A stretch of DNA of 64,000 nt from Daphnia carinata. Taxonomy: Eukaryota > Arthropoda > Branchiopoda > Diplostraca > Daphniidae. This document shows positions 7,948 through 18,998 of the stretch, piece by piece (position 1 is the first letter of the stretch; each line of letters opens with the position of its first letter). A program made the position numbers and the translations under genes. Under the pieces are notes generated by a model that saw only the letters and a program-made list of their open reading frames with translations, searched no databases and was not told the DNA's origin. The stretch is taken from NCBI RefSeq assembly GCF_022539665.2, contig NC_081336.1, positions 5,658,221 to 5,722,220 of the forward strand, given 5' to 3'.

Positions 7948-10900
7948 TCACTTTTTGGCTGAACTACTGTTGTCTGTCTCTGGTATGCAACGACATAGGT
8001 CTTCCCAGACCATACCATATCCGACGACGTAAGTGCAGGTGGTATGTTTTCCGGTACATCGTTTAGGTGTGTCAGCTTGTTCGATAGATGGATAGATTGA
8101 TGAATTTGGTGCGCTTGGCCTTGGTGAGCGCATTTGACCTTGCCTTTCAGTTGACAGCTGTGCGGGTGCAGATGTTCTTGTGAATGGTTGTTCGATGGCG
8201 ATGTCTGAATGGTAATTTGTTTCTCGTGCTGGTATCATTGATGCAAGTTCGTGTTCCTCCTCTATGCCATATTCGTATCTTGTTTTAAATTTTCGATTTC
8301 TGCGCACATGTTCTTTGATTTTCGATATTGGATTGCAAACGATAAAGATCCGTAAGCATATGAGGAATAGCACAAATCCAATCACTGATAGGCTTATTAT
8401 TTTCAACTTGTCGAACCATGAAAACATATGGCCTATTTGGTTATCTTGTTGTTCTGACATAACGATATCTCCGACAGAATTGGAATTTCCCTCTTGCATT
8501 CTGCCTACCAGGTCATTCAGGATATTTAATTGTTCCATTTCCATTGTGTTGTGGGCTGGATGGCTTTTCAGCGCGAAGTCGAAATCGTTAAGATAGAGTT
8601 CTTCAAATTCTGAAATGAGGTCTAAATTAGGCATGTGAATGCTAGGTTTCTGGCGTATCCAATCTCCTGTCGTAGAATTGTGTTCCCATGTGTGTGGATT
8701 TCCATTTAAATTTACCAAAGGTGTTTTCCAGAAACAATCAGAATATGGATGAATTGACCACCCATCTGTTCCAATCGTACAGTTTTTTCCTTCGTAAGTA
8801 AAAAACGGCTGAAATCCACATTTGGTTTCGTTTGCTGATATAAAAATTCTTTTTGCCTCGCATGGTTGAAGTGTCATTGCTTGACCGAAGCCTTGTAGTC
8901 TTGTGCAGATTGGTAAACCTACTGCTGCTGCTGCTAAAATTCCGTTGGTTTGGGCTAATATAACTGCTTGTGTTCTTTTGATTGCTTATAGTTGACAATA
9001 AACGTCCCGAATTTCTTTTGCCAACTTGTTTTCGTGTTCAGTTTCGATGCTTATCTTATATTGGTCGTGCATTTTACTTATTTCGTATTTAATTTTGTCG
9101 TTGAATTCTTCAATGTTTTTGGGTAAATCGGCTTCTAAATTTTCATTGTTTGATGTATCTTCAGCTTTTTGATCCATTGAAATTATCAAAGAATCAGCTA
9201 ACGGTAAATTTCGAATACTGCTTTCTTCGATAGCCTGAATTTGAGTTCCTTCTGTTGTAGACGTTGTTCCCGTTAGTGCTAAAGGGGTTATTCCGGCAGT
9301 ATGTGTTGATGATTGTTGGGTCGTCGAACTTTCGCTTACTGTTTTTGTGCTCGGCGTTATTGAGCTTGGCTGGTGCGTCGTTGTTGTCGCTGTTGTTGTG
9401 GAACTTGTCGTAGTAGGCGTTGTTGTTTTCTCCGTTGTTGTTGAACTTGTCGTAGTAGGCGTTGTTGTTTTCTCTGTTGTTGTGGAACTTGTTGTAGTGG
9501 CCATTGTTGTTGTTGTCGTAAGTTTTGTAGTTGTAGTGGTTGTTGAAGTTGAAGTTATCTTAGCAGTTGCCGTAGGTCTAGTAGTAGTGGTGGGTTTAGT
9601 GCTTGTCGATGTGATTATTGGTTTTGTAGTTGTGGTGGGTTTTGTTGACGTTGATGTCATACTGGGTTTAGTTGTCACTTTCTGTGTTATGGTGGGTTTG
9701 CTAGCTGCTGTGCTTGTAACTGGTTTAATTGTCGTAGTGCTTTTTACCGTAGTTTTTGCTGTTGTTCCCAATGTGGTTTTTATTGTGGGCTTTGTAGTCG
9801 TTGTAGCGTTTGTCGTTGTAGTGTGTTTTTCTGTTGTGGGCGTGGCAGGGGGTGTGGCCACAGTTTTGCTGTTTTCTGATTGGTTGTTATCCTCTCTTTT
9901 CATTAGTGGTGGTATGGTTGGGAGTGTTTTCCCGTCCAATGGCTGTTTAGTGTGCAGTGCTATGATGGCTGCCGCTGAGAGAGTCCGTATTTGGTGTGGG
10001 TTGCGATATTCAAAGTTAAAGTGTTGTTTTTGGCTGGAGCTGTGACAATGCCCCAGGGTCACCCATCCTACTCTCTGTGTGAGACACTACCTGTCTGATG
10101 AGGGTGAATGTAGCCCAGTTCTATCTGTTGCCATGAGCTGTCCTGTGTGCTCAAATGTGCCCCAGATTGAGCTGGTGCTAGCGCACTCTTGAAGTACTAG
10201 CATTGTCGTATTGGCTTTGATACAGGTGTTTGTGTTGAACGGTCTGATGGTGAAATCAGATGTATATTCGAAAGCTTGTCCTCGTTCTGTTGCTTTGCTA
10301 CAGTTGGCTACCATTGTTTGTGATTGTACTAATGGATCGTTGCTGTTAATTAGTTTTCTTAGTTCTTCTTGACATCGCGGCCACTCTTTGTCGCATTCTT
10401 CTAATGTCATTTGCTTGTTTACTCCATTCTGTGTTAGACATTTTTCGTTTGGTGTTTTTCCGTTTTTCAATAGGCCCCAGGCAATCATATCCCAGATTAT
10501 ATTTCCGCTACCGTGATTAGTTTTTAAAATTCCTCCAAATAGCGGTGAATTAATCGTGGTTGTGATTGCCTTCCGTTGTTCTTGTTGAATTTCCTGCATT
10601 TCTGCTAAAGTTGTGTCTGGGAAATTTTCTATGATGTCTGGATTGGTGTTGACAGTTTCAAAGATCCATTTTTGTGTTACGCTGTTCTTATCATCTCTGC
10701 ATTCTGTCAATATGATAGCTTGGTATGTTCCTAGTGTAATACAGAGATACGATTCTTGTGAAATTAATTGATGGTTTTGTTAATCTAGAATCCACCGCGT
10801 TGAAAATTCTGAGCATTTAGCAACAATTAGTCGGCCTGCTTCTCCTTCCGTGATACAGATATTACTGTTCTGGATTCTTATTGTTTGGTCAACGATGTAT

Positions 10901-12084
10901 TCGAATTCTGATCCTTGAGGAAGTGGATCATCGTCTTTGAGACGAAAGTGGGCGGTTAACTGAGTGTTTTCGTCTGGTTTGTATATTATGTATATAGTGG
11001 CGTTGTAATTTACACTCCGGTCCTTCTCGTTGATCCTGATTGACTATTGATATCCCATTCTTATTGGCCCCCAGGCGTACGAAATGCTGTACAGACGTTT
11101 TCCTGAGTCTTCCGAGGGAGTGTTGAGCAAGAATGTAACTTCCTGTTGAATGGATCGTTTCCGCTTGGTTAACTGGAGTTCCCTGTAGTCCTTGCACACC
11201 GATGTATCTATGTGAGTATTTTGTATGCATGTATGTATAGTTGTTTTGAACATCTCGTACAGTTTTCTCGTAGTTTCGGTAGGAAAGATTAGGTATGTGA
11301 GTGGTATGCCCACAACTTTGTAACCTTGTGGTGTTTTGTCCCGATCTGGTTTGTTGAAGAATGAAATTTCGACCTGTCGATTGGTGTCGTAAAGACGGCT
11401 GGTGTTTTCGTGTTCCGGCATTCTCGGAAGTTCCAGATAATCGCTTCCTTTGATCAAGGTTTGAGAATATGAGTTATTTGTTGTCCTATCTCCCCATACT
11501 ATTGGGTTTTGATTTTGGATGAAGTGTCCTTCCTGCTGGGTAGTATTTAATGGTCCAAATGGGCTTTCAATTGGGTCGTCTTGTTTTTCCTGCCGTAAGG
11601 TGATTTGTTCTGCAACACAGTTGAGGGTGTGATATGTTTTTATGGCATACCATTGCCCTTCGCCTGTCGGGGTGGCTGTGAAACTCAGACCCGCTGGTCC
11701 GGTCTGCATGTTATTATCGCCACACTTCTTGTCGTTCACCATTCTCCAGCATTCCAGTGGGGAAATTAGTTTAGTTTCTTGTGAATATATGGTGTCGAAA
11801 GATCCGATCCAGAATGACCAAGTTATTTTCTTCGTTTTTATCCATTGCTTGCAGGTCCAGCCTTTCCAAGAGGCTGCTGGTTTTTGTGTTGTTTTTAAAG
11901 TGTACAACGTGGGTATTCTGGGTACGTGAGCTGTATCTGATTCTTTGTTATTGCAGTAATAGGGTGCCTCTATATCTAAAATTCCTCTGGTCTTTACGTT
12001 CTGGCAGTCGCATACGGTTGAATAGATGGGATATGTGGATGGAATGATGGTGAGTAATTGGATGAGTTATAGTATCAGTTCCAT
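7948..12084 (-). pseudogene. env: Gypsy-A env: long mucin-bearing glycoprotein frame with five in-frame stops
   Basis: One reading frame of 1,378 codons from the ATG at 12084 to 7948, with no frameshift. It is cut by TAA 12067-12069, TAG 11044-11046, TAA 10780-10782, TAG 10087-10089 and TAA 8986-8988. Order: short hydrophobic leader; a Cys-containing ectodomain with a start motif (TVCDC...GIL) shared with Gypsy-B env; a furin-like KRKRS at about 11165; a second Cys-rich block; a Thr/Pro mucin-like stretch of dozens of TTT/TTTK repeats (about 9850-9350); a conserved block with ICTRLQGFG; a membrane segment (LSVIGFVLFLICLRIFIVC, near 8400); and a basic cytoplasmic tail. Inferred: a class of envelope different from the F-type in Gypsy-F. 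A relationship to class III glycoproteins such as those of chuvirus-like viruses is a guess from layout. It is not translatable as it stands. Confidence 0.8.
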
Positions 12085-12100
12085 CTGCGAAAAGAAAATT
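12085..12100 (-). promoter_or_regulatory. 3' splice site for env subgenomic RNA
   Basis: The minus strand reads TTTTCTTTTCGCAG directly before the env ATG: a textbook pyrimidine tract and CAG acceptor. Env is probably expressed from a spliced RNA, as in errantiviruses. No clear donor was identified in the leader. Confidence 0.65.
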
Positions 12101-12108
12101 TGGACGCT

Positions 12109-15100
12109 TTAGAATCTCGAGACTTCGTTGCGTTGCCGTAAGTTGTATCGTGGATTCGTCATTCTAGTGTGTGCAGGATTAATTGGTATAGGACCGGGGA
12201 GATTTGGTGCGATGATTTTACAATTTTCCGTTTCTGCTGCATGATGATGCGGATGCCAACACGCTCTACGGGCAGGTATTCTTTTGTTGTTGATGAAGTT
12301 GTTTCTTGGTCTGCCTGGTCCTCGTCGCACTGTTTCACTTCTTGGTTGTTGTGGAACACTAGATAATTTTTCTGTTTCTTGGTTTGCCGGGACGTAGAGT
12401 TTTAGGCGGTTGACGTGTACCACTGATTTTAGTTTTTCATTGCTCGCGTGTTGAATCTCATAAGAGAGATTTGAGATATTTCTGATGATTTTGAATGGTC
12501 CATTCCACCTGTTGATGAATTTTCCGGCAGTTGGTGGAGCTTTCAGTAGCACAAAGTCACCAATGTTATATTTGATTGCTTGTGTTCCTTTGTCGTAATA
12601 TCTTTTTTGTTTTGTCTGTGCCCGAAATAGGTGTTCCTTCGCTAGTTGCTGAGCCTTCTTCCATTGGTGTGAGTACATTACACTGGTATCCTCGTATGTT
12701 TCGTATCGCCTGTCTATTTTGATGTCGTTTGGGAGCACTGGTTGTCTCCCGAAGAATAGAAAGAATGGGTTTTGTTGCAGTGTTGATTGCTTCGCTGTGT
12801 TGTAAGCAAATGTGACAAATGGTAGATATTTGTCCCAATTTTCTGGTTCATCCGTTACGTAGCAAGCCAACATGTCACATAGGGTTCTGTTAAATCGTTC
12901 TACTAATCCGTCTGTCTGGGGATGGTATGCTGTTGTTCTGATTTGTTTGATTTTAAATAATTTGCAAATATCTTTGATTAAGCTCGACAGGAAATTAGTT
13001 CCTTGATCTGTTAAGACTACTTCAGGGGATCCATATTTGGTGTAAATATCATTAACCAATATTGTAGCAATTGTTTGGGCAGTTTGATCTCTCATTGGAA
13101 CCGTGAAGACGAAACGACTGGCATAATCTGATAGGACTAAAATATACTTATGTCCCTTTGCGCTTTCTTGAACGGGACCCACAATATCCATCGCAAGTCT
13201 TTCCCACACCCTTTCGGCTGGGGGCATAGGTTGCAATGGTGCTTTACTTCCTCCCACAGCCTTGCGTTTTGCGCATTTAAGGCAATTTTTGATGTGTTCT
13301 GTTACGTTTTGTCGCATGTATGGGAAGAAGTATTGTTCTCTAAGTCTGGCTATTGTTTTTTCGATTCCTAAATGCCCTGCCATCATGTGATCATGATTTG
13401 CTCGTAAAATTCCGTCGATTAACGGTACAGGGACTACTAATTTTCCTTGTCTATCTGTTAATAGACCCTTTTCATTGATTATAAAGTTGCTTGAGAATCT
13501 TTTATTTCTATTTTTCTGGCTATCTTCTTGTATTTCCATCATTAGTTTTTGACAATATTTATCTGCTTGCTGTAATTCTATCCATCTGTCTTCTTTCCCA
13601 GACCTTTTACTTTCACTTCCAATTTCTCTTTCGAAACCTACGCTCTTCCTTTGAAGACTTTCCCTCTCAAAACTTTCGTTTTCTTTTTGAATACTTTCGT
13701 TTTCTTTCTCCAGCTGTTCTTGTTTCTTTAATCTTTCAATCCTTAGTTTTTCTTTTAGATTTTCACCTTCTTTTCGAATATTTTCTAGCTCTCTTATGAC
13801 AGTTCCTCTTTCCATTGCCCTTGTTTCTACTCGTGCTATTGGCACTATGGGAATACGGCTTAGGGTGTCTGCATTTTGGTGCGACTTCCCAGGCCGGTAC
13901 CCAATGACGATGTCGAATTCTTGTATTTTTAGTGCCCATCTAGCTAATCTTCCTGCGGGTTCTGTCTTGCTCATTAACCATTCTAAAGGTCTATGGTCTG
14001 TAAATACGGTGAATCTGCGTCCGTATAGATACGTTCTAAATACGTCAATTGCGTGGATGATGGCGTAAGCCTCTTTCTCTGTGGTTGACCACTTGGCTTC
14101 GCGGTCGTTCAGATGTTTAGAGCTATACGCTATGACGACTTCCGCGCCGTCTGATTCACGGGGTTCCTGTACGTCGGACTCCGCTGAATCCGCTGATTGA
14201 GGTAGAGTTTGCATCTGAGCCAAGACTGCTCCTATACCGTATCCTGAGGCATCTGTGTAGATGATAAATTCGCGCGTGAAATCTGGATACCCTAGGATAG
14301 GTCTAGTTATGAGACAGTTCTTGATACAATCAAAGGCGTCCCTTTGTTCCTCTCCCCATTTCCACTCGGCTGATTTTCTCGTTAGCGCTGTCAGTGGGTG
14401 GGCTTTATCAGCAAAAGCCCTGAAGAACTTTCTGTAATAGCTAGCCAAACCTAGAAATGAGCTCAATTCTTTCACGTTTTTGGGAGCTGGGTATTTGATG
14501 ATTGCTTCTAACTTTTTTGTACTCGGTGTTATTCCTTTTTTCGAAACAATATATCCTAAATAGTCTAATTCTTCTTTGAAAAATTCGCATTTCTTTCTTT
14601 TTAATTTTAGTCCTGCGTCTTTAAGAAGTTTAAACACTGCTTCTAGATGTATCACATGTTCAGCAATATTATTACTGAACACTATGATGTCATCCAGATA
14701 AACCAATGCGAACCTGAACAATACTAATTTCAATATGTTGTTCATTGCTCGTTGAAAAGTGCTTGGTGCATTTGTTAATCCAAATGGCATTCTATTAAAT
14801 TCGTATTGTCCAAGTTCACAGATGAAGGCGGTTTTGTGTTTGTCGCTTTCTTCTATCTCGATCTGCCAGTAGCCACTCAGTAAGTCCAATGTTGAGAAGT
14901 AAACCGATCCGCTCAATGCATCAATGGTGTCGTCGATTCTTGGTAATGGGTATTTGTCTTTTACTGTTATTTTGTTAAGTGCCCTATAGTCAATACACAT
15001 ACGCATTTCTCCATCTTTTTTGGGGACCATTACAATTGCTGCTGCAAATGGGCTGTGACTTTCTCTAATGATATTGTTACTCATCATTACATCTATTTTT

Positions 15101-15966
15101 GTCTTGACAATTAGTTTTAATGCTTCTGGTGTTCTGCGCAATCGTTGTGTAATTGGGGCGTTGTATCCTATGTTAATGGAGTGTTTTACATCAGTTGCTA
15201 GACCTAAATCTGATTCTCTTTCAGCAAATAGGGTTTCGTGTTTTTTCAATAGATTTTCAATTTTAATTTGTATCTCGTCGGAAATGTTAGTCGCTGTACT
15301 TTCTTGGGTTTGTCCAATTCGCTTATTTTTCTTGTCAGTTTCTGATTGGGAGAAAGATTCTAGGTTGCGATAATCTGCTTCTGTTAAATCGTGGTTGTCG
15401 TTATAGTCTGATGAACGGTTTGGGCGGAGTGGAATATGAATGCCGACTTTGCCAAATGTTATGCTGTATATTGGGAGTATGTTATTTCTAAAGTTATGTT
15501 CTACTCCGGAATGATCGTAATTGATCTGCCTGTTTTTGGTATTAATTTTTACATTGTTGCTTGATAAGAAGTCTAATCCTAAGATACAATTTTCATTTAA
15601 GTTTTCCATGATAAAGAAATCATGCTTAATGACGTGACTGCTGTTAATGACAATTGAAAATCTAAATTTTCCTTTTGAGTTTAAGATTTCTCCTGATACT
15701 GTCCTAAATATCGGCGAGGGGGTATTTTTAATTTCTTTGAGTTTTTCCCTCTTCTTAAAAAATACTTTATCTGATACTAAACTGGCTGCTGCTCCTGTGT
15801 CTACTAAAGCGTTAATTTCTTGTCCAAAAATTCTTACTGGTATACGGATTAGTTTGGGTATCGCTATTTCTAAATTTTGTGTTAGAGGGTTGGTTGGTAG
15901 GGATATTGTGTTTACTGCATTGGACGGTGGTTCGGGTTGTTGATACGTGCCATATCTGTCGAACAT
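12109..15966 (-). CDS. pol: Gypsy-A Pol polyprotein (PR-RT-RH-INT), intact, 1,285 residues
   Basis: Aspartic protease DTGAAAS at residues 56-62. Reverse transcriptase about 270-480, with FSTLDLLSGYW (Asp361) and YLDD at 423-426. RNase H has YTDASGYG near 571 and TDHRPLEWL near 657. A charged coiled-coil insert (about 718-790, rich in Glu/Lys/Arg and repeating KENES) lies between RNase H and integrase and is unusual. Integrase: His-His-Cys-Cys zinc module (HMMAGHLGIEK ... CLKCAKRK), MDIVGP, TDQGTNF and VERFNRT give the D,D,E triad, then a GPY/F tail (GPFKIIRNISNLSYEI). The frame overlaps gag by 55 bp in the -1 frame, so -1 frameshifting is likely. All catalytic residues seen are present, so this copy may encode active enzymes. 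Confidence 0.93.
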   Translation of the reverse strand: MFDRYGTYQQPEPPSNAVNTISLPTNPLTQNLEIAIPKLIRIPVRIFGQEINALVDTGAAASLVSDKVFFKKREKLKEIKNTPSPIFRTVSGEILNSKGKFRFSIVINSSHVIKHDFFIMENLNENCILGLDFLSSNNVKINTKNRQINYDHSGVEHNFRNNILPIYSITFGKVGIHIPLRPNRSSDYNDNHDLTEADYRNLESFSQSETDKKNKRIGQTQESTATNISDEIQIKIENLLKKHETLFAERESDLGLATDVKHSINIGYNAPITQRLRRTPEALKLIVKTKIDVMMSNNIIRESHSPFAAAIVMVPKKDGEMRMCIDYRALNKITVKDKYPLPRIDDTIDALSGSVYFSTLDLLSGYWQIEIEESDKHKTAFICELGQYEFNRMPFGLTNAPSTFQRAMNNILKLVLFRFALVYLDDIIVFSNNIAEHVIHLEAVFKLLKDAGLKLKRKKCEFFKEELDYLGYIVSKKGITPSTKKLEAIIKYPAPKNVKELSSFLGLASYYRKFFRAFADKAHPLTALTRKSAEWKWGEEQRDAFDCIKNCLITRPILGYPDFTREFIIYTDASGYGIGAVLAQMQTLPQSADSAESDVQEPRESDGAEVVIAYSSKHLNDREAKWSTTEKEAYAIIHAIDVFRTYLYGRRFTVFTDHRPLEWLMSKTEPAGRLARWALKIQEFDIVIGYRPGKSHQNADTLSRIPIVPIARVETRAMERGTVIRELENIRKEGENLKEKLRIERLKKQEQLEKENESIQKENESFERESLQRKSVGFEREIGSESKRSGKEDRWIELQQADKYCQKLMMEIQEDSQKNRNKRFSSNFIINEKGLLTDRQGKLVVPVPLIDGILRANHDHMMAGHLGIEKTIARLREQYFFPYMRQNVTEHIKNCLKCAKRKAVGGSKAPLQPMPPAERVWERLAMDIVGPVQESAKGHKYILVLSDYASRFVFTVPMRDQTAQTIATILVNDIYTKYGSPEVVLTDQGTNFLSSLIKDICKLFKIKQIRTTAYHPQTDGLVERFNRTLCDMLACYVTDEPENWDKYLPFVTFAYNTAKQSTLQQNPFFLFFGRQPVLPNDIKIDRRYETYEDTSVMYSHQWKKAQQLAKEHLFRAQTKQKRYYDKGTQAIKYNIGDFVLLKAPPTAGKFINRWNGPFKIIRNISNLSYEIQHASNEKLKSVVHVNRLKLYVPANQETEKLSSVPQQPRSETVRRGPGRPRNNFINNKRIPARRACWHPHHHAAETENCKIIAPNLPGPIPINPAHTRMTNPRYNLRQRNEVSRF

Positions 15967-18478
15967 TCTCGTGCAATGTGTCCTTTTTTATTGCACTTGT
16001 AACAGATAATAATCTTATTTCCAAGAGTGTCGTGGGTGTTCGGCTGGTTTTGTCGTTGCTGCGGGTATTGTCGTGGATAACCTGGGTTTTGGTGATACGC
16101 TTGTTGATTGTTGCTCGGTTGAAAGTGTGGTTGATTGTAATGGGTCGGTCCGTTGTTGTATGAAGGTCTCTGTATTTGTTGATATGAAGGGTAATTGGGT
16201 TGTCGATACCCTGGGGAAGTACCTTGTCTTCGTGGTGAAGTATAATTGTTGCGGTATGGGCTGTTCTCCCTGCTACGGCCGAAATTTCGGTCACTACTGG
16301 GGCCTCTGCTATTTGATCTGTCGTCGAATCGAACTCGCGGATTTTGTGATCTGGAGTACCGATCACTTGATCGTGAGGATCTTGGTTCGTATCGATCTGC
16401 TGCTGCTATGGTTATATCAGTATCCTGTGCCAAGTTACGATTTTTATTAGTTTTTTCCAGTTCCTGAATTTTTTGTTTTAAGAATTCAATTTCTGTCTTT
16501 TGTTGTGAAAGTTCGTTGTCTTGTTGTTTCTCGTGATGCGTTATCCCTGCTATTACCGCATTTATTTCCTTGTCTTCTGCAGTTTCCTTGCTATATAGGA
16601 TACCTTCGGATATGATTAGTTGTTTACAAAGCTGATGAAAAAAAAATCTTCAGGGTCTTCGGGCATTCGAAAATAGAGCTCTGCTCTGAATTTTGGTAAA
16701 ATGCCTTGCATCAGAATTTTGATTTTGGTATAATCTCTCATTCTTTTGACTGTGTTTATGAGTCGACCTTCAACTATGGTCTGGTTTTGGTCAGATTTTT
16801 CTTCTTTGCCTTCAATGGACTCGTAGAGACTGTTGATTCTTGAAATAAAGGCTTTGCATTTCTCTTCAGGTTTTTGTTTTAGCGTGGATAACTTTTTTCT
16901 TTGTGCTGCTAAGTCGTATGCATCCTGGAATCTTGCAATAATGGCAGTTTTCCATTCGTCATAACTTAATTCGTCACCTTGCTCTTCCACGTAGTTTCCA
17001 TGCCATTCTAAGGCATCGCCTTTTAGTCTGTCAGAGAAGAATCGTATTTTTTGGTTGTCGTCCCAGTCGTTGTTGCGTGCGACATGTTCGGCGTCCTTCA
17101 GCCATTCTGTTATTAGTTTATCAGTACTTTTCCCTTTGAAGATTGGAATTGACTTTTTGTCTTCTCTGGAAAATAATTCTCCTAATGCTTTTACAATTGG
17201 TTGGGTTGTGGATGTATCGAGGCTATCGGTATCCGTTGTGTCGCGGTCAATTCTTGAAGCTTCTTTGTGTGAAAGTCCCATTTCGATTTTGCTTTTGAGA
17301 ATTTGGTACTTTCGCTCTAGTTGAAGAAGGTTGTCGTTTTGGATCTCGATTTGGTTTTGTAGGTCGTTGTTGAGTTGCTGTAGTTTTTCAACTTGTTCAG
17401 ATTCTAACTCGAAGTGAAGGGATTTGTCTCCTTCTGTTATTGAGGTTAGGTCGTTTATCTCACTTACTAATTTCGTTATCTCTCCTGGTTCGTTGGAGTT
17501 GTCTAAGTCTTCGGTTTCAGCGAATGTTACCTGTTGCTTTCTATATTCTCTTATCCTGTTTTCCAGATACTTAATCTTTTCTTCTTGGTCTATTGTCTGT
17601 GCGTTGATTTTTTGTAATTCTGTTTCAAGATTTTTATTCTTTGTAGTAATATCTATCAGACTTCTTCGTAAGGCGACTTTTTCTGTTAAGGTTTTTTCAA
17701 GGATCTCTTTTGTTTCTTTTGTTTCTGTCTGAAGTTGTTTGTTTGTTTCTAAAGCTGCTTTTATCTGTTGCTCGGCGGTTTCTAACTTCGTAACCAGTTG
17801 TTTTCTTTCACTTTCAAGTTTGCTAATTATTTCTTGCCCTTCTCTCTCAACTGCTATGATATTGGCTTCTTTTTTTCATAACAGGTTTTGTAGTTGGTTT
17901 TCTGTTGCTGTGGCACTTTCAAGGCTTGTTTCTAATTCGCTTACTCGATTGGCAGTTTTTTCAAGGGAGTTTTTTAGTGTTTCGTTACTTTCTTGGAGTT
18001 GTTCAAGGGAGCTACTTAAGGTGTATTTGGAACTTTTTGCCTTTTTCTTGTTGCTATCTAGCTGCTTTCTTAAGCTCTGTAACTCAAAATTGAGTTCAGA
18101 CGAATATTTTTTCTCTGCAATCTGTACAATTACTACTTCTCTTTGTAAAATATGGCTGATACCTAATAGGAATTCTTTCTCTTTACCATGTACAATGCTA
18201 ATTTGCTGCAATAAATTGTCAAGGTCTTCGGTGTTTCCACCAAGGGATTCTACGTAATTTTTAAGTGTTTTTGTAGTATTTGTAATAGTTTCTGCTGTTA
18301 TCCCACTTGGTACTTTCAACGATTGTTCTAACAACGTATATGAATACAATTGTAATGCGTTGTGAGTTTCTTTAATAACTTCCTGTTTCTTGGATTCTAT
18401 TTGTTGGATTTTTGCTTTTGTTGAAGTAGTCTGATAGGTTTTGTTTTGTTCTAACTCTTGTTCAAATTCTAAGTCCAC
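15912..18478 (-). pseudogene. gag: Gypsy-A gag with long coiled-coil N-terminus
   Basis: It starts at the ATG at 18478 (MDLEFEQELEQNKTYQ). The first ~400 codons are almost pure coiled coil (Glu/Gln/Lys/Leu heptads), interrupted by one in-frame TGA at 17876-17878. A Gypsy capsid domain follows (IPIFKGKSTDKLITEWLKDA ... LKGDALEWHG). A run of nine T near 16640 shifts the frame once. The final part is basic and Asn/Pro/Gln/Tyr-rich, with one zinc knuckle (CYKCNKKGHIARECS) just before the pol overlap. The capsid-nucleocapsid plan is normal, but the N-terminal coiled coil makes it about 850 codons, much longer than usual. The two lesions could be real or homopolymer sequencing errors. Confidence 0.85.
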
Positions 18479-18776
18479 GAGATTTTTCCAATGGTCTAAA
18501 AATTTTTCCTAAGGAGAGTTGGGATTTTGGTTGGTTGTGTCTAATTCGGGAAGTACAGGGTACAACGGTGGATCTAATTTGTCAACGGTGTCTGGATACA
18601 AGGTATTCTCTTTACGAGTAGTCTCTGGTACAATATGATCAAGCGGCATTCGCTTATCTTGCTGATGGTGTTCCTCGGTCTAGTAGAGTTTTGTTGGAGA
18701 CTCGTCGGGGAAGTGTAGGGCACAATCACTGAAATAAGGTACGGGTAGAAACTTTGTACTGGACAACAAGTGTGAG
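18479..18776 (-). other. Gypsy-A 5' leader
   Basis: Untranslated region between the primer site and the gag ATG. No convincing GT donor for the env splice is seen. Confidence 0.6.
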
Positions 18777-18793
18777 TCTCGTTGGGACCTCCA
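18777..18793 (-). other. Primer-binding site of Gypsy-A (tRNA-Gln)
   Basis: TGGAGGTCCCAACGAGA, two bases downstream of the 5' LTR. Its complement ends GGGACCTCCA, matching the 3' end of animal tRNA-Gln with one or two mismatches inward. Confidence 0.75.
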
Positions 18794-18795
18794 AT

Positions 18796-18994
18796 TGTAA
18801 AGTTTCAAACCTCGTGTATTACAGAAGATTGTCGAAACAATTCCGATTTAACAAAGTACAAACATGCTGTATTTATACTAACTAACACACATATTGAAGG
18901 TAAAATGGGAGAGGATACGTTCACTTTAACTTGTGAAACGCTTGAGGGATGTAAAGGGTGTGGCTGTCTTCGGATAGCCTTTGGGCTCGTTACA
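18796..18994 (-). repeat. 5' LTR of Gypsy-A
   Basis: 199 bp with a TATA box (TATAAATA on the minus strand). Paired with 4755-4956 and flanked by ACAT at 18995-18998. Confidence 0.92.
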
Positions 18995-18998
18995 ACAT

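Larger units (their letters stand above)
4755..18994 (-). mobile_element. Gypsy-A: 14.2-kb Ty3/Gypsy element with env and accessory genes
   Basis: Seen: ~200-bp LTRs (4755-4956 and 18796-18994) that begin TGTAA and end TTTACA on the element strand. They differ by two substitutions and one 3-bp indel, and are flanked by ACAT duplications (4751-4754, 18995-18998). A tRNA-Gln primer site and a perfect polypurine tract are in place. Order on the minus strand: gag, pol (-1 frame), env, antisense gene, acidic frame, ankyrin gene. Known: 4-bp duplications, PR-RT-RH-INT order and a GPY/F integrase tail define Ty3/Gypsy. Inferred: a recent insertion into TRG-1 gag. At 14.2 kb it is unusually long, because of a long coiled-coil gag, a 1,378-codon env and a 3-kb accessory region. 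Confidence 0.93.

Noticed and set aside
9347-10045. Plus-strand Val-rich open frame of 232 codons
   Set aside because: It is the complement of the Thr-rich mucin repeat (ACN against GTN) and has no independent signal.
8986-12069. Alternative genetic code (TAA/TAG as Gln) in Gypsy-A env
   Set aside because: Pol and other frames in the window end at TAA, TAG and TGA in the expected places, and Gypsy-B pol has TAA at a likely Tyr position; nonsense decay explains it more simply.
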